Positions 1 to 12,221 of a DNA stretch of 64,000 nucleotides are shown piece by piece. Positions within the stretch are counted from its first letter, which is position 1. Each line of letters starts with the position of its first letter. The notes beneath the pieces were generated by a model, which did not search any database, was not told the DNA's origin, and was given only the letters and a program-made list of their open reading frames with translations. The DNA is taken from contig JAZAYU010000085.1 of assembly GCA_038501625.1 (NCBI GenBank), positions 1,561,693 to 1,625,692 on the forward strand. Reading direction: 5' to 3'. The position numbers and the translations under genes were made by a program. This stretch comes from Corbicula japonica (taxonomy: Eukaryota > Mollusca > Bivalvia > Venerida > Cyrenidae).

Positions 1-1715
1 GCTAATGGACATAAGTCTTGTCTTTATACGTATTACTCTACCTGCAGAACTGGCTTAAATTACAGCATTCTTTTTTCATTGATTGCATATAAATGTGCTC
101 TTCCCATTGATACCAAATTTATGATTGTGCGAAAACACTTCTCGCGTTTAAAAGATATTATGGAAACCCGCACCGGACAAGACTTTTGTCCGCGAGTATA
201 CATGTTTACTAGTCCAGCCCGTCTGGACGTTATCAGTGACGTCGTCTATCGACTTGCTACAGATCCTGAAGTACGGAGTACGGAACGGTATGCGGTACGT
301 GCCGGACCTACATGTTTACGTCAATACATGCAATACATGGATATCACTTATACCAGTCAGGAATATTTCAAATCATTTCATTAAACGACAATTATCAAAC
401 CGGCAATATACCTTTAAATCACGCCGAATGTCATAAAACATGAAACAGAAGACAAGTCAGTAGCTCAAGGTTATGATATGTTGAAAAGGAGACCCGTCAG
501 TTGCATCGTCAGATATTTGAAAGTGGTCTCCAGTCTTATGTATATGATCATAGTCACACACACCTTTTAATTAAAGCATAGATCATCGTTATTCTTGAAG
601 CCTGCTCCGTACATTTTCGTCTGTTCGTATCACTGGCGGAAACTTCTTTGCAGAGTTGGCGTTCTTAGTTGCTTAAGCTATACAGTTTGGCTTACTGGAG
701 AAAGCTGATAGTGACTATAAAGACTAGCTACTTTAGTAGAAAAGTTGGAAGATTTGTTTTATATCTTTTTTTGTTATTACATGTTTTTACATGATTATTT
801 TCTGCAAGTGGCAACTCAAGCAAGAATATCTAACAAAACTATAAAGATAATATCACATACCCAACAAAAGTGAAACAAAAAAGCTTGAAATACTTCAATT
901 TCATAAATATTCGTGACTTATTTAATTTCTCGGATTTTGAGGCCGATCGTTCCACGAGTTTCTATCTTGCTCATATTAACGTGAATTCAACAGATTTAAC
1001 ACCACGAACTTAGGAATCAACAATCATGAAATTTTATGCCCATGAATACAAATACAGTCCAACCTGTGCTTGAGACCACTTGAAAACAAAGGCCACCTAT
1101 GGGTTAAGACCACACTTTATTTGTCCCAGTGACAGATTTAAAGAACAAATTCACCTGTAAACAAAGATAATCTTCTTTTTATGGCCACTTTTGGGTTTTC
1201 TCTTGAATGACATTTGAAGACAAGTTTAACTGTATAAAATGCATTTACAATATCAGAACAGGGATTCTGGAGCTATTTTTATCGTTCAGGGCCATACAGT
1301 AGCAGTGGCATTGACCTGTTGACTTTATCAGAAAATTATTGATATTCCATTCACATTTAATCTGACGCTGAACAAATGCAAACATTTAAAACATGGATAT
1401 ATTCAATGTTTTAATTATTTTAGAGTAGACTACGTCACATTATTAAAAGGTAGTTTGACTTTCTGCGAGCATATCGGTAAACTGTTTGATCATGCTTTTA
1501 ATATGAAAGGTTCTTATCGTGCTGTGTTTAACAAGGGAAAAGCGCCAAATGCTGTCGCGTTTGTTTTCATTTTAAACGGTTAACTTAAATAGTGAAAGTA
1601 ATTTAAAATTTCAACTTGCACCACTGATAAAAAGCTTTGCATTTATATATGTGTGGCTTGCTATGCATTTGAAATGTATTGAAGCAAACTTATAGGATTA
1701 CTTTCAAAAGTGACA
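1..1715. other. Upstream non-coding stretch
   Basis: No exon, RNA gene or promoter could be supported here. An open frame at 79-384 has no recognisable protein character and no supporting splice sites. Around 1050-1240 is a degenerate sequence with alternating 'gaccac' motifs that resembles the cagtaaaacc-type MITE seen better at 14.9 kb. The stretch is presumably the 5' flank and 5' untranslated region of the gene that starts at 1716. Confidence 0.4.
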
Positions 1716-4700
1716 ATGGATGAATACGAAGCTTTGATGAGTATGTATTTCTTTGCGTAAATAAAATATCAGTTACATTTAGTAGTATAATTTCAATTTT
1801 TAATCGGAAATATATTTTAGGATTTGAATTCTTTTATTTTAATGTTTTTTGTTTGAATGTTACACATCTGTATGTGAGCATCAGACCCATGGAGGTAGAC
1901 TTAGCGTCGCAATCTTAGGAATATTCTTAGGAATAATGAGTTTATTAACAACTTATGACACATAGATAAGAGAAACATATTTTTAGTTACTTCAATTTAA
2001 AAGTTTCGCTTCAGATAGATTCCGGATACACAATTTAGCAAACCCCTTAAGCAGCCCAATGTTCGTTAAAGTTTTATTTATAGAGCATTAAACCGATTTG
2101 TCTGTGCCACTATAATTGAAATGTTCAAAGATCCGTAAACATGTGCTTGTAGGGCAAATGTGTTGCCAAATGTGTGTCGGTAGAGCAAAATGAGTGCTGG
2201 TAGGTTTAAACGTGTTGTAGTAAGGCCAACTGTGTGTTGGTAAGGCAAAATCTATGATGTTAAGGCTAAATGTGTTGAAGTAGGACCAACTGTATGTTGG
2301 TATGGTAAAATGTGTGCTGGTAGGGATAAATTTGTTGTAATGGGGCAAAATGTGTGTCGGTAGGGCAAAATGTATACTGGTGTGGCTAAATATGATGTGA
2401 TTTGGCCAACTGTGTGCCGGTAGGGCAACGTGCACTGGTAGGTCTAAATGTTTTGTGGTAGAGCCAAATGTGTGTCGGAAGGGCCAAATGTGCGCAAGTA
2501 GGGCAACATGTGGGTTTGTAGGAACGGCACCATCGTGGAGTGCTGATATTTTATCTGATCTGAAATAAATAAATTATGCTGTTATTTCCAGGTCCGAGGC
2601 GTTATCAAGGAGACAAACGGGTGATGTCATTGCAGCAAGGCGGCATCCGAAGCACACGTAATTCTTATTCTTTTACATCGACACGCACCCGATTTCATTT
2701 AAATACAATCCATTTGGACACATTTTGAAGCGTTTTGAAATGTAAAATGACATAATATTTCCTTATAATCTGCAGCTTTAAGTGTTCGTAATAATTTTTG
2801 ATTTTGTGATATAAAAGGAAAAATGGTTTTTATTGCAGGCAGTAAAGGTTTCATTTATTTGCATCTTTTTAGTTTTTCCTAATATGGTATAATAACATTT
2901 CGCGGAAGATAAAATTTCGCGTTTTTAATGCAAATGCAAGTGCTCGAAATCAAGCTCCAGTGAAATGAAAGCCATGTTATAGCTTATCAGATAAGGTTAT
3001 TACAAATGCGCGAAATTACACCCTCGCGAAATTAAATGTTACATAAGTATTCGACGGAAATTAAAAAAATTTTATATTAGGGTATACTTATCAAATGTAA
3101 TTTACACAAACAATGATAAAATAATAGAAAAGTTTATAATTATTTTTTAAAATGAAAGTTTTTATTTTATTGTTTTATCAGAAAACAGTTCAAAACACTA
3201 TTTATGCAGTTGTCTTGTTTTTTATAGCTTTCCAACCCAAAGCAAAGAAATTTATCAATCAAATGATTACGTTTCGTCATATGAAACACCATGAAAGGAA
3301 ATTAAAGGTCGCAAAACGTAAGTATTTTTAGCTTTGCCATGGTCACATTAACATAAAGTAATAGACGTTGTTATCTCTTTTTTCTTTCCCACTAAGTTGG
3401 GTTAACGTCTTACATGTTCTTGTCAGATCTAAATAACTGTTGTTTAAAAATGGTTTTCATCAAAGCTAAATATCTATTGTTTAACCATGGTTTTGATCAA
3501 AGCTAAATAACTATTGATTAACAATGGTTTTCATCAAAGCTAAATTACTATTGTTAACAATGGTTTTCATCAAAGCTAAATAACTATTGTTTAACAATGG
3601 TTTTCATCAAAGCTAAATAACTATTGTTAAACAATGGTTTTCGTCAAACCTAAATAACTAAAGCTAATTTTCAGTCATTAATTCTAACTTATCAATGTGT
3701 GGTTTTACAACCTCCCGATTGATTCTTAACTACTTACTTGTAAAACGTCAGTGCCAAAGATTATAAAACTGAGAATGGAGACCATTCTCTAATCTGACTG
3801 GCTAAAATGGAGACAGGTCCCCATTTCAGCCAATGCTTGAGATTTGAGTCTGGTCTTTAATCTTTGTTTTATAATCATCAGCCGAGAACTAGTTAAATGA
3901 CTAATTACAACGTGTACGTACAGATCTCCATAGTTGTTCTAAATCACCTTTAAACATGTATATTTTTAATGGAAACATAACTGATCAATTGAACTATTAA
4001 CTAGCGTAGTATAATACCTTGGAACGGCGAGTTGGCTGGAGATTATACATCTGAGATGTGAAACCAGACTAAAATCTCAAGGATCTGATTTGCTGAAATG
4101 GCGACCAGTGCTTTAGATTTGAGACTGGTTTCCATTATCAGTTTTATAACCTTGGACATTGGTGTGCTCAGCGTACATCCGCTTATCCTACCCAAAATTG
4201 AGAAAACATAAAATAATTGACTCTAACGAGCTATTCTAACCAGTACTGAAACAACTGAGCAACTTCAGATACAGTAGTTAATATGTTGAAATTATTCTTG
4301 TTTCAGCCGCAGTAGACACACGAATGCCACAGACATTTAAAATTGCATTAGGTAAGTTCTATACTTCTGTATTTGCGAAAAGATCCTTTGTGAATTGTAG
4401 TGCCCCTATGGTTTGTTTCAGATCATCACATATCTGTCCACTTTTTATAGTATGCTTGTTGTTTTAATTTCCAGAGACGTTTCTAATGACATAAAAACAT
4501 TCAATTTGGATGTATTTCTTACAACTGCCCATGATGCTTTTTCTAGATTTAACAGTTAGTTTAACCAGCATATGCTTTGAATACCGGCCCCTTATGGGGT
4601 ACTGCGTTCGAACGGTTAGTGGGATTGGAGGTTTGAGCTAGGTTCTATGGTGCACTTCCCTACCAGGTTCGCAACAAAAACACAAGCAAGTAGCTTTGAT

Positions 4701-6147
4701 GACCAAACTCCACTAAGGTCATCGTACTACATACATGTACATCTTCACTGCTGTCAAAAATCAAATCATTCTAATAATCGTAGCATCACGATTGTTCGTT
4801 CAGATTTTATTTCAAGCTCTTGTTCAAATTCTATTTTGTTCGTTTCCACAGTCATTGTTTTTTTTCGTTCAGGGCAAACCTATTCTTTTATTTGAAATCA
4901 TATGCCGATGGAATGGTACCTCATTTAAGGTTCCACATTCACTGTAAATCACACCATAGCTTGTGATGGATCAAACCCTGTGTAAAAACTGAGTTGCAGA
5001 GTTGCGCTCAATCCAAACCTAGATAGCGTGGACAGTAATATGCATTACTGCCTACGAACAGACTCAGTTAAAGCAAGTCTGCAATATTTAACATTGTTAC
5101 ATAAAATTGAAGTCTGGAAGGTGAAATTTCAGATAAAGAATACCCATTAGTAGCACTGAATAACGTGTATGGGTGGCACTTCCATTATGCTTAAGATTAA
5201 ATTATTCTTCATCTTGAGCAGTTTAAAAATGCGTTTAGACTGAGCTATGCAAATTCATTGTTTTAACAATTTCAGATCGAAAGCATTTGGTTGAGGTAAG
5301 ATTATTTTTCTTCTTTCATTCTTTTATATCGTACAATGTGGTAAATGTTATTTAGCCAAAACAGCATCATGTTTTACTACAAATTTCGATTTCAATTAGA
5401 TTTTTGACCCAGCGAGCAACCTTCGTAAACACCTGCTTTACTGCAACACTTCACAAGACGCTGCGACGAGTGGTATAGCAACCTGAAGGCGTGATTAACA
5501 ATGAACAACGGTTTGTCAATTATACTTTCCCGCGCTACTTCCCAACGAAAAAAACAGTCGCAGGGCATCGTATTTGATGTTTTGATGTTTTGGTTGCAAG
5601 CCTAAATCTAACTGAAATCGAAATTTGTAGTAACTTCAAACTTGTCATATTTTACTTGTTTGGTGCTTCCATCTCTTTCATGATTTCTGGATAGTCACGT
5701 TAAACACCTCTGTAGGATTAGTCACGAGCTGTCGCGTATTTGCATAACTCTTAATGAGAAAACAATCCGCTATAGAAATGAGTTCAGATATAACAACTTT
5801 AGGAAAATAAAACGGTAAAATAAATACATGTATAAATATGATGGTATGCAAAAATGTATCTCGCATAAGTATATGCTCGATTTGGATGGGAAAATTGAGA
5901 GTCCTCAGGAAAATGTTCCTTTGGGCCGTATTCTCTCAAACAAATCTCCGACAAGTCATGCGAGATACAGTTCAGGTTCACGTGTTCATTTTCAACAGAT
6001 TTAACCTTTTGACAAACATTGTTTTTCTATTTTTAAGCAAAGACTGAGCGACTCTTGGAGCAGATCATACAATACATCAACGCCCACAAAAACATCAACA
6101 GACCAATCGAAAAGCCAGAATTCTACACGCTCAAGATAACTATTTAA
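1716..6147 (+). CDS. CFAP97D/Hemingway-like (KIAA1430-domain) small protein, six exons
   Basis: Spliced model: 1716-1740, 2592-2657, 3228-3317, 4307-4351, 5276-5295 and 6043-6147 (TAA at 6145-6147). Phases agree across all five introns: 1,1,1,1,0. The product is 116 aa. Each intron starts with GT (for example GTATGT, GTAAGT, GTAAGA) and ends in AG after a pyrimidine-rich tract. The last acceptor is the second of two neighbouring AGs, chosen because it keeps frame with the 20-nt micro-exon. Residues about 48-95 (HMKHHERKLKVAKPAVDT, then KIALDRKHLVE and ERLLEQII) match what I remember of the KIAA1430/Hemingway domain: basic helix, a 'KP.VDT..P' turn, then a Glu/Leu-rich helix. That family includes CFAP97 and CFAP97D1, linked to cilia and sperm flagella. 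CFAP97D1 is around 160 aa, so this is a short member. The N-terminus (MDEYEALM) is inferred from the only ATG exon with the right phase. Family assignment is from memory; exon structure is read directly. Confidence 0.68.
2140..2525. repeat. Minisatellite, about 20-21 bp units (higher order near 60 bp)
   Basis: Tandem variants of 'ggtagggcaaaatgtgtg' run through this stretch, alternating gccaactgtgtg, ggcaaaatgtgt and ggctaaatgtgttg versions so that a roughly 60-bp higher-order unit appears. It lies in the first intron of the CFAP97D-like gene. A 115-codon minus-strand open frame here is a product of the repeat (translation repeats HFALPTHSWPY), not a gene. Confidence 0.85.
2884..3060. mobile_element. 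MITE-like element with TTTCGCG motifs
   Basis: It starts 'atggtataataacatttcgcgg' (shown in part) and ends with 'cctcgcgaaattaaatg', giving inverted TTTCGCG/CGCGAAA ends with internal copies of the same word. A second, longer member is at 17085-17280. It lies in intron 2 of the CFAP97D-like gene. No transposase is encoded. Confidence 0.5.
3428..3660. repeat. 37-bp minisatellite, about six copies
   Basis: Successive copies of 'caaagctaaataactattg' plus 'ttaacaatggttttcat' repeat with a period of 37 bp (for example at 3461, 3498 and 3535). It lies in intron 3 of the CFAP97D-like gene, just after the donor of exon 3. Confidence 0.85.
3750..3880. mobile_element. Palindromic foldback element, family P, copy 1 (degenerate)
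   Basis: The left end 'gtgccaaagattataaaact' and right end 'ttataatcatcagc' are inverted, with the family core 'ggctaaaatgg...ccatttcagccaat' in the middle. Arms are diverged. Intronic. Confidence 0.65.
4010..4160. mobile_element. Palindromic foldback element, family P, copy 2 (degenerate)
   Basis: Contains 'atctcaaggatctgatttgc', 'tgaaatggcgaccagt' and 'tttgagactggtttcca', ending 'gttttataaccttggaca'. The right half of the core is deleted. Intronic in the CFAP97D-like gene. Confidence 0.6.
5373..5633. mobile_element. About 260-bp MITE with 28-bp terminal inverted repeats
   Basis: The left end 'actacaaatttcgatttcaa' is repeated inverted at the right end ('tgaaatcgaaatttgtagt') with one mismatch over about 28 bp. 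The inner sequence includes 'gacccagcgagcaacc' and 'gcaacctgaaggcgtgat'. Related pieces occur at 54.1 kb (left half) and 55.3-55.45 kb (right half). It sits in the last intron of the CFAP97D-like gene. No coding capacity. Confidence 0.75.
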
Positions 6148-6161
6148 TAATTTGTGACTGC

Positions 6162-6313
6162 CTGTGCCCAAGATCATAAAACTAAATCTGGAGATCAGTC
6201 TCAAATCTCAAGCATCTGATTGGCTGAAATGGCGACCAGTCGCCATTTTAGCCAATCAGATCCTCCAGATTTGAGACTGATCTCAAATCTTAGTTTTATG
6301 ATCATGGGCCCTT
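6162..6313. mobile_element. Palindromic foldback element, family P, copy 3
   Basis: Nearly perfect palindrome: outer ends 'gcccaagatcataaaacta' and 'tagttttatgatcatgggc'; middle 'tggctgaaatggcgaccagt|cgccattttagcca'. It begins about 15 bp after the stop codon of the CFAP97D-like gene, so it probably forms part of the 3' untranslated region. Confidence 0.9.
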
Positions 6314-6364
6314 GTCTATGATGTGATTTTTCATCAGTTTTTACTAGCTATATTCAGACTTGTT

Positions 6365-7090
6365 AAATTTGTTTCCGGTGATAGATTTGGCATTTAAAAT
6401 TCTTTTGGTTATATTAAGAAAGAAAAAGTTAACATTTTAGATTCTGTTTCGCAATATTTAGAAAGAAACACTTGGCTTTTCATTTATTTTCGCTATAGTT
6501 AGGAAGAAAGATTTGACATTTCATATTCTTTTTCATTATATTTAGGAAGAAAGATTTTACATTTTTAGATTCTTTTTCGCTATATTTAGAAAATAAAACG
6601 ATTTTACATTTCTTATTCTTTTTCGCTATAATTAGAAAGAAAGATTTGATACTTCATAATCTTTTCGCTATATTTGGATATAAAAATTTGACATTTCAGA
6701 TCCTTTTTTTCTATATTTTTTCTATTTTGAAGGAAAGATTTGACATTTCAGATTTCTTTTCGCTACATTTAGAGATAAAGATTTTTACATTTCACATTCT
6801 TTTTGACTATATTTAGAAAGAAAAAAATGACATTTCAGATTTTTTCGCTATATTTAGACCGAAAGATTTGACCTTTTTAGATTTTTTCTAAACTTAGAAG
6901 ACATAAAGATTTGACATTACAGAATCTGTTTCGCTATGTTTTGAAATAAAGATTAAATCTTGATATTTCAGATTCTTTTTTGCTATATTTAGAGAGATTA
7001 TACGTTTTAGTATTAGATTCTTTTTCACTTTATTTGGGAAAAGGATTTAATATTTCGTATTCTCATTGCTATATTTAGAAAGAAATGGAG
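6365..7090. repeat. AT-rich minisatellite, unit about 45-60 bp
   Basis: More than ten imperfect copies of 'gatttgacatttcagatt' followed by 'ctttttcgctatatttag' and 'aaagaaa'. Units vary in length. Nothing else is visible in the stretch. Confidence 0.85.
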
Positions 7091-7997
7091 TTAAATTTTG
7101 TTTTCTTCTTAACAGTACTCTTATATACAGGGTACTGAATTTTTGACTGAATAGAATGTTGTTCGCCAACCATATGAGGTCAAAAATTTCAGGTAATGAT
7201 GTCTGCATGTACTTTCTTAACAAAATGAAGCGGGTCATTAAATATTTACATTAAACGAAAAATGTTAGCAGTGAGAAAAAGTTCCAACAAATATGTTTAA
7301 ATTGTTAAAGAGACGTTATTTATTTCTTGATGTTTTGAGTTACTGTACAAAAACTGTACCTTCTTGCAGTAGACAATAAAAATGCATTTGACATAAAGAA
7401 CATGTAGGTTAGTGTTTAGTTTTTAAAAATTAATAACGGATACACAAACAAATCAAAAACCAACATAAACTGATCAGAAGATTGTTTTTGTTTAATGAAC
7501 GCGGGGTTTCGGTCTATAATTTGATATACAGAAAAAAATGGGCATAGACTAGTGTAATAAGACGACGATTAATGACGGGCATGCTTTCCAATTTTCAAAG
7601 TATTATATTTAATGAACTGTAAGAAGTTTTATTAATAAGTAGTTACTGTTTTTATTTGTTGTTGTTTGTCCGCTCTAGTCCCTCGAAATTGCATTTGTGT
7701 TCTTTAAAACATAAACTACTGTTTTATGTTTGCTTATCACATGTGATTTTCGATAAGATTTATTCTTGTTTTATTAATTTATTAATTGTATACGGCCCAA
7801 CTTGTTATTAAATAGTTTTATTTATTTAAAAAGTTTCTTTCAATTTTATCGAATGTACTACATCTACACTGGATACTAAGATGATACTAAGTTTAGAACT
7901 CTGTGATGTATTGATAGGATGCAGGAATGTGCGTTGGTTTAACTCATATATAAATTAAGACTATTAAGACCGTTGACCAAGTAAAAAAAACCCAACA

Positions 7998-8108
7998 ATA
8001 ATTGAGAACAGTCTCCAATCTCAAGCATCTGACACGTCTTCATTCCAGCCAGTCCAGATACTTGAGATTGAGACTAGGCTCCAATCTCAGTTTTATAATT
8101 GGGACCTA
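7998..8108. mobile_element. Palindromic foldback element, family P, copy 4 (degenerate)
   Basis: 'gagaacagtctccaatctca' pairs with 'gagattgagactaggctcc'; the core 'tggctgaaatggcgac' is eroded. The right end is 'cagttttataattgggacc'. Confidence 0.65.
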
Positions 8109-8264
8109 CTCTTAGTCAGGTTTGAGATGTGGAACGTAATTCAAGTATCTACAGAATATATTAAAACTGAGTGTTTCCTTTGTTCGACAATTTTAATTTT
8201 TACCGATGGGATAAATTCCCAAGGTAAAACTCTCTAAAGGCATTATGCCAGACCAAGAAAAGTT

Positions 8265-9115
8265 ATTCGATCAGACCACCAAATATATCAGACCACCAAA
8301 TAAGTCACTATGTTGAACCACAAAATCCAAAAAAGTCATTAGTTCATACCACCATATAAGTAATGTTACACCATCAAATAAGTAAATATGCATATTTACA
8401 AAAGTGTAATTATGTCGAACCACAAAAATAAGTCATTATGTGGGGCCATCAAATAAGTCAATAAGGGTCAGACCACCAAATAAGACATAGGGTCAGACCA
8501 TTAAATAAGGCATTAGGTAAGACCATCAAATAAGTCACAAGGTCATCAAGATGCAGGAATGTGTGTTGGCGCAACATAAAAATAAATTAACCTGTATTAA
8601 GACCGTTGACCGAGATCAACCATATAAGCCATTGGGTCAGACCACCGAACAAGTCATTTAGTCAGACCACCAAATAACTTAACGGCATTAGGCGAGACAA
8701 CCAAATAAGTCATTAAGTCAGACCACCAAACAAGTCATTAGGTCACACAACTAAGTAAGTCATAAGGTCAGACCATCAAATAAGTCATTATGTGAAACAA
8801 ATAAGTCATAATGTGAGACCACCAAATAAGTCATAAAGGTCAAACCATCAAATAAGTCATTAGGTCTGACCACCAAATAAGTCATTAGGTCACACCACGA
8901 AATAAGTAATTAGTTTAGACCATCAAATAACTTGGCATTAGGCGAGACAACCAAATAAGTCATTAGGTCTGACCACCAAATAAGTCATTAAGTCAGGCCA
9001 CCAAATAAGTCATTAGGTCACAACCAAATAAGTCATTAGGTCAGACCATCAGATAAGTCATTATGTGAAACCAGCAAATAAGTCATTATGTGAGACCACC
9101 AAATAAGCTATGTTA
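8265..9115. repeat. About 26-bp minisatellite array (about 30 units)
   Basis: Tandem imperfect copies of 'accaccaaataagtcattag' plus 'gtcag'. Units vary by substitutions and small indels, and parts of the array are themselves duplicated (the 'aacttggcattaggcgaga' block occurs twice, near 8670 and 8930). There are no spacers, so this is not a CRISPR array. No coding potential. Confidence 0.88.
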
Positions 9116-12100
9116 AAACACAAGGCTGGGAAACACATTGTTATGTTCAACAACATTTCAGAACCAAACATTTTATTGATGTTCACTGAAAAAACATAAG
9201 GCATAAAAAATACAAATGTGAAATGTAAGACAGTTTGCACCAATAATAAAGCTGCATATTATATTATAAACATTTCGTAGAATATAGCTTTATGTATAAC
9301 TTTCAAAAATATGTTTGTATATTTACAATCAGAAATGACCTTAAAGAGTACAGATTTTAAAAGGTTCATCAAGCCTATAATTTAATTCAGTCAACAAACC
9401 ATACTACATGAAGGGGGGAAATTACATCAAAATGCCTGAAACAGTTAAACTGAAGAGTGACAAAAACATACCAAATATATATCACTCGACAACTTACGAT
9501 GTATGTCTTGGGTCTTTGGGGATTTCTGATTTCATATTGCAACACCGATAACTATAACGTGAATGATTAACAGAATATGCTTCTAAAAACAGAACACTCT
9601 AAAATATATGATTAAAGACGATTGCGGTAGTTTCCGATTTCACAACGTTATGAATTTTATGCGCACACCGTTTGGAAAGTTTTCGTCTTTTTTAGTTTTT
9701 GTTGTCTTTGTCTCGAAGAAACCAGCTGACAAGGGAGATATTTTCTTTCTTAAATGATAATTAGGATTCATCTTATGTCGATCTCCAGTCAACGACCGAG
9801 TTTTCCTAATTGCGACCATGTTACGGTGCTCACATTATATTCGTAACTATGTGGAATCAGAAACTATACCGCAATCGTCTTTGAATGAGAAGAAACATCA
9901 AATGATAAGCGGATAAGGTCAGAGACCACTAAATGCTGAAAGCAGAGTGGTGATTTGCTAATTTTGTCTATTGACGATATGGACTATAATTATACATGGG
10001 CAAGCTCTTTTCTGATTGATAGATACTTAACTTTTTTTCTTAAAAATACAGAAAAAGTTTGGAATTGAGATTGAATTCTATTTTGTATTTGAAGATCCCT
10101 TTTGCCTGATATTTTGGATATGATCAAAGGTGGATCTTTTCTTACAGTTTCACTTTCGGTTTACCCATTAGTCTCTGGTGACTGGATTCAGTTGCTGTTA
10201 GCGAAATAATGATGTGGTATAGGCATGGTTTGTTTGACTGCTGCCACAGAATGCCTCTTGGATTGCTCTAAAACCAACCACTTTCTGTTAGACCTTACAA
10301 TTTAAGTCCATGTGACAGGATCTAGTAGTCTCTGGCCTTAAACTATACAACGGCATTATAGAAAGGTGATCACAAAGGTAGCTAAAGGAAACATACAGTG
10401 TCATATCAGTGATCAAGCCCTATCATGAGGCAAACAATATAAGAAAACCAATGCATATAAAAGCTAGTTTACTTAGCCACAAATCTGCCGTAACATGTTC
10501 TTTGTGGTCACTATCAAAACCAAGTTTCACATGATAGTTTTATTGTCTTGAATTAGAAAATGATTCTCACTAGTATATTGCCCCCACTTGTTTCCTACTG
10601 ATTTATTTCTCTCCGGTAATTTGTATCCGAAAAAGCTAAATAATAAATCGGAGAATTGTTATAAAAGAAACTGAACACCTTTTTTATGAATCTTTGAATA
10701 ACTCACGGAGCAACATTGAGACGATTGGCCTCACGGGGGCTGTGCGTGAGTATAAGTATCTTGCACGAGTGTGAGGTGAAGATGGAAAACTTTTTTTTCC
10801 GGAACGAGGCTCCACCGAGTTTCTCCCAATGCAAAACAGATTGCTCGAGATAACAGAATTTTCTATCTTAACCAAATGTCTCATGCAAGATACTTTTTCT
10901 TGCATACCATCAATTTTTCGGAACATTTATACATATGTATATATAATGGACGCTATTTTTTTAGATGACGCAAACTGCTGATTGTGTAATTTATTATAGC
11001 ACGCAGACGGTATTTTTTCCGAGTGAAATTCTTCCCCGGTAAATCACGCGGATTTATTGATCCGGTATGCAAGAAAAATATTTAATCGTCTTTATGTCAA
11101 ACCGTGAATTTATGACAACATTTAAGTATATGAATTGCGTATTAGTACAAACACATCCCGATATTTCACGATATTCTTAATAAAATGCGCAAAGGAAGGT
11201 TGCGTGATCACGTGACACGTTTTGGTTTGTCTGATTTTTGACATTTTAATAGTGTTTGGAAACGCGACCTATGCTTTGCGGACCAGCCTAACGAAGAGAA
11301 AACTAGCATACAAGCAACCTCGGCATACAATCTGTACAACAACATAGATTTGAATCACACCAAAACGAAAGAAAACCATTAAGAATAAAGACAGCAGAAT
11401 GTGCTTATTATTTATATCATATACACTGCACTGAACCATCCGAAGTGAACTATTAGGGAATTAGTTCTTATAAAAGAAAACGTTATGCGACATTGTTTAT
11501 CTTTTTTTAATTTGAAAGGGCCCGGGACCAACACACAAAACATATTATTATTGTTCATTAATGGAAGATCGTGAACATGACACCATGGCGTTGCTAATAT
11601 TGTTGGAGCAATTACTGTAAAGACCATTTGCGACATTTTTTTGTACAAATATTACCAGGATCTGAATAGGTACGTCAGTAACTTAAAACTTTAAGTGTTG
11701 TCAATATTTAACTAAATACCAATGGTATGTGAATAAGTAATAATGACCCATTTTCTAGTGTTCATCATCGCATCGCAATATTCATATAACACAACCATTG
11801 GACTTATGCTCAAACAAGTGTGTACTAGTTTAAAAGAGCTACTAACAGACAAAGATTCGGTAGGTTTTGAAAATCCTTATTATCTTACCCTTTCCAGAAC
11901 CTTTACAATGCTACAATCACACTTTGCAGGGTCGCATATTTAAATCGGTAATACATGTAATCTGTTGAAACGATTCGCTTACATTAGGAGGCAGGATTCT
12001 GCTACAGTTTAGATCCATGTTTTAAGCACATGGCAACAAAAAGCTTACTTAAAGCGAATTTTTAAAAATGTTATTTTTCTTATCACTATCACAAACCTCC

Positions 12101-12221
12101 TTAAGAATATCATATGATTCAAAGTACTGAAATGATCACTAGTGTCCGCTATGTGGGAAAGTCACAATTTACAAAGCAAACACAGCAAAATATAAGTTAA
12201 ACACATGAGTTAACACGTCAG
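9116..12221. other. Intergenic, no gene recognised
   Basis: AT-rich sequence with scattered short open frames (largest about 80 codons at 10684-10926) that show no protein motif and no matching splice sites. It forms the 3' flank of the minus-strand gene ending at 12222. I found no clear repeat, SINE or inverted element longer than about 20 bp. Confidence 0.4.

Noticed and set aside
79..384. 101-codon plus frame at the window start
   Set aside because: No recognisable domain, unremarkable composition, no splice signals. It could be chance.
2088..2435. 115-codon minus-strand frame (HFALPTH repeats)
   Set aside because: It is the translation of a minisatellite inside an intron.
5870..5975. 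Possible extra exon (YMLDLDGKIESP...) in the CFAP97D-like gene
   Set aside because: It keeps phase but has a poor acceptor without a pyrimidine tract. It is not needed if the last exon starts at 6043, and it would interrupt the expected helix after RKHLVE.
8265..9115. Regular short repeats resembling a CRISPR array
   Set aside because: Units are contiguous variants of one 26-bp sequence with no unique spacers, in a eukaryotic context. It is a minisatellite.
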